Assembly (NCBI GenBank): GCA_919902625.1
Contig: CAKKRO010000017.1
Span: 1-8,709 of the forward strand
From: Nitrosomonadaceae bacterium
GTDB lineage: Bacteria > Pseudomonadota > Gammaproteobacteria > Burkholderiales > Nitrosomonadaceae
Direction: 5' to 3'
DNA length: 8,709 nt
Below the pieces are notes generated by a model, which worked only from the letters and a program-made list of their open reading frames with translations, made no database searches and was not told the origin of the DNA. Shown one piece after another: positions 6,300-8,709 of the stretch. Position 1 is the stretch's first letter; every line of letters starts with the position of its first letter. The position numbers and the translations under genes were made by a program.

Positions 6300-7461
6300 G
6301 CAAAAAACAAATATAGCTGTGCCCAGGGTTGGTCTTGTTCTAACCGGAGGAGGAGCCCGCGCTGCCTATCAGGTAGGCGTATTGCGGGCTATTGTTGAAT
6401 TATTGCCGGATAAGACACGCAATCCTTTTCCGGTTATTTGTGGAACTTCGGCAGGTGCCATCAATGCAACCAGTATCGCCGTCTCGGCTAATAACTTTGC
6501 TGAAGGTGTCGCGCAGCTCGAATCTGTCTGGTCAAATTTCCATGTAGATCAGATCTACCGATCGGATTTTATGGGCGTGATACATAATACGTTACGCTGC
6601 TTAATTTCTTTAGTATCGAGTGAATACGGCCAGCATAATGCGATTTCCTTACTGGATAACTCACCCCTGGAAATATTATTGAAAAATCGCTTTCCATTTC
6701 GCTCTATTCAGCATGGCATACACTCAGGCGCATTACATGCCTTGGGAATTACCGCCTGGGGCTATACTTCAGGGCAATCAATCACATTCTTCCAGGCAGC
6801 CAAAGAAGTTACTCCCTGGAAAAGAGCGCAGAGATTAGGGATTGCGGCTAATATCGGGACTGAGCATTTGATGGCTTCTTCCTCGATACCCTTTATCTTC
6901 CCTGCCGTAAAATTGAACCGTGAGTATTTTGGGGATGGTTCAATGCGTCAGTTTACCCCTATCAGTCCGGCGCTTCACCTGGGAGCTGATAAAGTGCTGA
7001 TTATTGGAGTACGTAAAGCAATTATTGATGAGCCTAAGCGTGTCAGTGTAACGGGTTATCCTCCCTTTGCGCAGATCGCAGGTCACGCGCTGAACAGCAT
7101 ATTTGTCGATAGCCTGGATATTGATCTGGAACGTTTGTTGCGCATTAACGAAACACTTAAGTTGATACCTCCCGAGGTATATAAAGAGAGGAATATAGTG
7201 CTGCGCCCTGTTGAGGCGATGATGATATCCCCCAGTAAAGGCATTAACGAAATTGCTCAACAGTATGCGCAAACCCTGCCGTGGATCATGCGTTATCTGT
7301 TTCGCGCCATTGGCGCGACAGGGCCCAATGGATCCACCTTATTAAGTTATGTGTTGTTTGAGGCATCCTTCTGTCAGGCGTTAATAGAGTTGGGTTATAA
7401 CGATACAGTGCAGCAGAAGGATGAACTGCTGAAATTTATAGGCGTTCAAGAGACGGGATAA
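6292..7461 (+). CDS. Patatin-like phospholipase (lipid acyl hydrolase)
   Basis: The 389-residue product has the patatin Ser-Asp dyad: oxyanion loop GGGARAAYQVG (19-29), nucleophile Ser53 in GTSAGA, and Asp215 in FGDGS. Family members hydrolyse acyl chains from membrane or storage lipids. No signal peptide is visible, so a cytoplasmic or membrane-associated enzyme is likely. The family's usual DG[GA] reads DGS here, a tolerated variant. The C-terminal third (about 250-389) is a helical extension beyond the catalytic fold. There is no in-frame ATG near the N-terminus; GTG at 6292 or TTG at 6283 must be used. I prefer GTG, with AGAG ten bases upstream; TTG has GGAGAAGG twelve bases upstream. Either start overlaps the upstream small gene (8 or 17 bases), implying coupling. 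A GC-rich hairpin lies inside (7302-7318). Identification as patatin-like is secure; substrate is unknown. Confidence 0.93.
   Translation: MHEQKTNIAVPRVGLVLTGGGARAAYQVGVLRAIVELLPDKTRNPFPVICGTSAGAINATSIAVSANNFAEGVAQLESVWSNFHVDQIYRSDFMGVIHNTLRCLISLVSSEYGQHNAISLLDNSPLEILLKNRFPFRSIQHGIHSGALHALGITAWGYTSGQSITFFQAAKEVTPWKRAQRLGIAANIGTEHLMASSSIPFIFPAVKLNREYFGDGSMRQFTPISPALHLGADKVLIIGVRKAIIDEPKRVSVTGYPPFAQIAGHALNSIFVDSLDIDLERLLRINETLKLIPPEVYKERNIVLRPVEAMMISPSKGINEIAQQYAQTLPWIMRYLFRAIGATGPNGSTLLSYVLFEASFCQALIELGYNDTVQQKDELLKFIGVQETG
7302..7318. repeat. GC-rich perfect inverted repeat in the patatin gene
   Basis: TCGCGCC (7302-7308) and GGCGCGA (7312-7318) form a 7-bp stem with an ATT loop. It codes for part of the C-terminal helix (residues around FRAIGAT). 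No T-run follows, so it is not a standard terminator. It may be a chance result of codon choice. Confidence 0.5.
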
Positions 7462-7527
7462 AGAATCTCGCTGAAGTTATGAGCAGGTTTTATCGGATTG
7501 AAATTTTGTCAGGGAAAAATAAATAAA

Positions 7528-8250
7528 ATGGGTTTTGATAGTCCGCAGTTCTGGATTGCTGTATTGCAGATCATTGCGATTGATATTGTGCTGGGGGGGG
7601 ACAATGCCGTTGTGATTGCGCTTGCCTGCCGGCGATTACCAGAACAGCAACGTAAGCTTGGAATCTTCTGGGGTGTTTTTGGCGCGATTGCGCTACGTGT
7701 GGTGTTGATCTTTTTTGCGTTGAGTTTGCTGGCGATACCTTATCTGAAGATTGCCGGCGCGATTTTATTGCTATGGATCGGTGTCAAGCTGCTGCAGCCT
7801 GAGCCGGAGGGGGCGCATGAAATCGATGCCAGCACGACTCTGGTAGGCGCCATCAAAACCATTATCGTGGCGGATGCCGTGATGAGTCTTGACAATGTGA
7901 TCGCTATCGCGGGTGCGGCCAAGGATGATATCGGTCTGGTGATTTTCGGCCTGGTGATCAGTGTGCCGATCATTGTTTGGGGAAGTCAATTGGTGATGAA
8001 AGTCATGGATCGTTATCCGGTCACGATTGTGATTGGCGCGGGGTTATTGGGATGGATTGCAGGCGATATGGTAGTGACTGATGTGGTCACCAAGGAATGG
8101 GTGAATACTCAGGCAAAGTATCTGCATTGGATTGCCCCGGCCGCTGCTGCAGTGTTTGTCGTTGCCGTGGGGAAAGTGATAGCGGCCCGGCAACAAGCCA
8201 AAGTCAAGCCAGTGATTGATCTGATTGATGAAACAACGCCCAAACCGTAG
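7528..8250 (+). CDS. TerC family (YjbE-type) integral membrane protein, probable metal ion transporter
   Basis: The 240-residue product has about seven membrane helices and the two-fold TerC signature: DIVLGGDNAVVIALA (19-33) is echoed by DAVMSLDNVIAIAGA (116-130), each with the conserved acidic-Asn pair in the membrane. Members of the wider TerC/YjbE family are linked to manganese export and tellurite resistance; I infer divalent metal transport but not which ion. The frame opens with TTG at 7498, but ATG at 7528 fits the family N-terminus (short lead, then SPQFWIAVLQI), with AGGGA (7511-7515) upstream at a rather long spacing. Eight consecutive G (7593-7600) encode the GGD motif. No manganese riboswitch is possible in the short gap before it. 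The Usp gene starts 37 bases after the stop and is probably in the same transcript. Confidence 0.92.
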   Translation: MGFDSPQFWIAVLQIIAIDIVLGGDNAVVIALACRRLPEQQRKLGIFWGVFGAIALRVVLIFFALSLLAIPYLKIAGAILLLWIGVKLLQPEPEGAHEIDASTTLVGAIKTIIVADAVMSLDNVIAIAGAAKDDIGLVIFGLVISVPIIVWGSQLVMKVMDRYPVTIVIGAGLLGWIAGDMVVTDVVTKEWVNTQAKYLHWIAPAAAAVFVVAVGKVIAARQQAKVKPVIDLIDETTPKP

Positions 8251-8287
8251 TTGCCTATTTATCTAAATAAGAACTGAGAGATTGATC

Positions 8288-8709
8288 ATGTTAAAAATCC
8301 TGTTACCTATTGATGGTTCTGAAAATTCCAGCAAAGCAGTAGCTGATTTCATTCAATTGCTGGATTGGTACAAGGAAAAACCGGAAATTCATTTGTTGAA
8401 TGTGCAATATCCGCTGGACGGTAATGTTTCATTGTTCATCAATCCGGCCGATATCAAACAATATCATCAGGAGGAAGGTTTAAAAAGCCTGCAACATGCC
8501 CGTGATTTACTCGATCAAGCGGGGATTACCTGCCAGTATCATATTATTGTCGGCGACCCGGCTGAAATGATCGTTCGCTTTGCCACAGAAAAGCACTATG
8601 ACCAGATCGTGATGGGGCCGCGTGGAAAAGGAGGTATACAAGGATTGCTGCTGGGATCAGTGACCAACAAGGTGATGCAATTATCAAGTATTCCTGTGCT
8701 ATTGGTTAA
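8288..8709 (+). CDS. UspA-type universal stress protein, 3' end beyond the window
   Basis: The frame is open to the window edge: 140 codons are visible and the final codon begins with AA. The TAA ending the window is out of frame. The product has the Usp fold: N-terminal strand KILLPIDGS (3-11) with Asp9, a middle helix with QEEGLKSLQHARDLL (61-75), strand YHIIVGDPAEMIVRFA (84-99), and ATP-binding motif G-2X-G-9X-G-S exactly fitted by Gly110, Gly113, Gly123 and Ser124. The visible end (SSIPVLLV) is the normal last strand, so only a few residues are missing. The start at 8288 has GAGAG (8276-8280) seven bases upstream. It belongs to the ATP-binding Usp class, generally induced by stress or growth arrest. 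It follows the TerC gene by 37 bases. Confidence 0.95.
   Translation, partial: MLKILLPIDGSENSSKAVADFIQLLDWYKEKPEIHLLNVQYPLDGNVSLFINPADIKQYHQEEGLKSLQHARDLLDQAGITCQYHIIVGDPAEMIVRFATEKHYDQIVMGPRGKGGIQGLLLGSVTNKVMQLSSIPVLLV

Noticed and set aside
7498..7527. TTG-initiated extension of the TerC gene
   Set aside because: Family members begin close to the SPxFW segment, so the ATG at 7528 is the better start.
6042..8709. Anti-phage defence island built around the patatin-like gene
   Set aside because: There is no cyclase, sensor or other defence component beside it; neighbours are a peptidase, a transporter and a stress protein.

Overview
The window looks like ordinary chromosome from a betaproteobacterium, most likely a Nitrosomonas-type ammonia oxidiser. 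The supports are a secreted protein of the kind seen among PEP-CTERM exoproteins, a DUF6174-like lipoprotein, a CheV-type coupling protein, and moderate GC content (about 50% in a sampled 60-base line of the patatin gene). The genus is an inference from family resemblance and not from a marker gene. I see no rRNA, tRNA, CRISPR array, intact insertion sequence or recognisable defence operon.

Left part (1-2048): two short envelope genes run rightward, an exported PEP-CTERM-like protein without its usual sorting tail and a small lipoprotein. They converge on a leftward cheV-like gene, and the two converging stop codons overlap. A 400-base AT-rich non-coding stretch separates cheV from a rightward CPBP-family membrane protein (2449-3369) whose motif 1 lacks the usual first glutamate.

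Middle part (3370-4930): this is the most unusual section. A low-GC, leftward gene (3649-4659) encodes an exported protein with an unrecognised N-terminal region and a C-terminal Lcl/DUF1566-like segment. Gene-free stretches of about 270-280 bases lie on both sides, and a 17-base imperfect direct repeat flanks it (3553-3569 and 4772-4788). Its leader carries overlapping, mutually exclusive hairpins. Its 3' coding end holds a perfect 16-bp stem with a 3-nt loop, in codon register. Together these suggest a horizontally acquired segment, but no transposase is visible.

Right part (4931-8709): a proline iminopeptidase gene (pip) runs leftward, divergent from a rightward series. That series is a small coiled-coil protein, a patatin-like lipase whose start overlaps the small gene's end, a TerC/YjbE-type membrane transporter, and a UspA-type universal stress protein that runs off the window edge. 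The first two are probably translationally coupled. The terC and usp genes are close enough to be co-transcribed. No clear rho-independent terminator was found anywhere.
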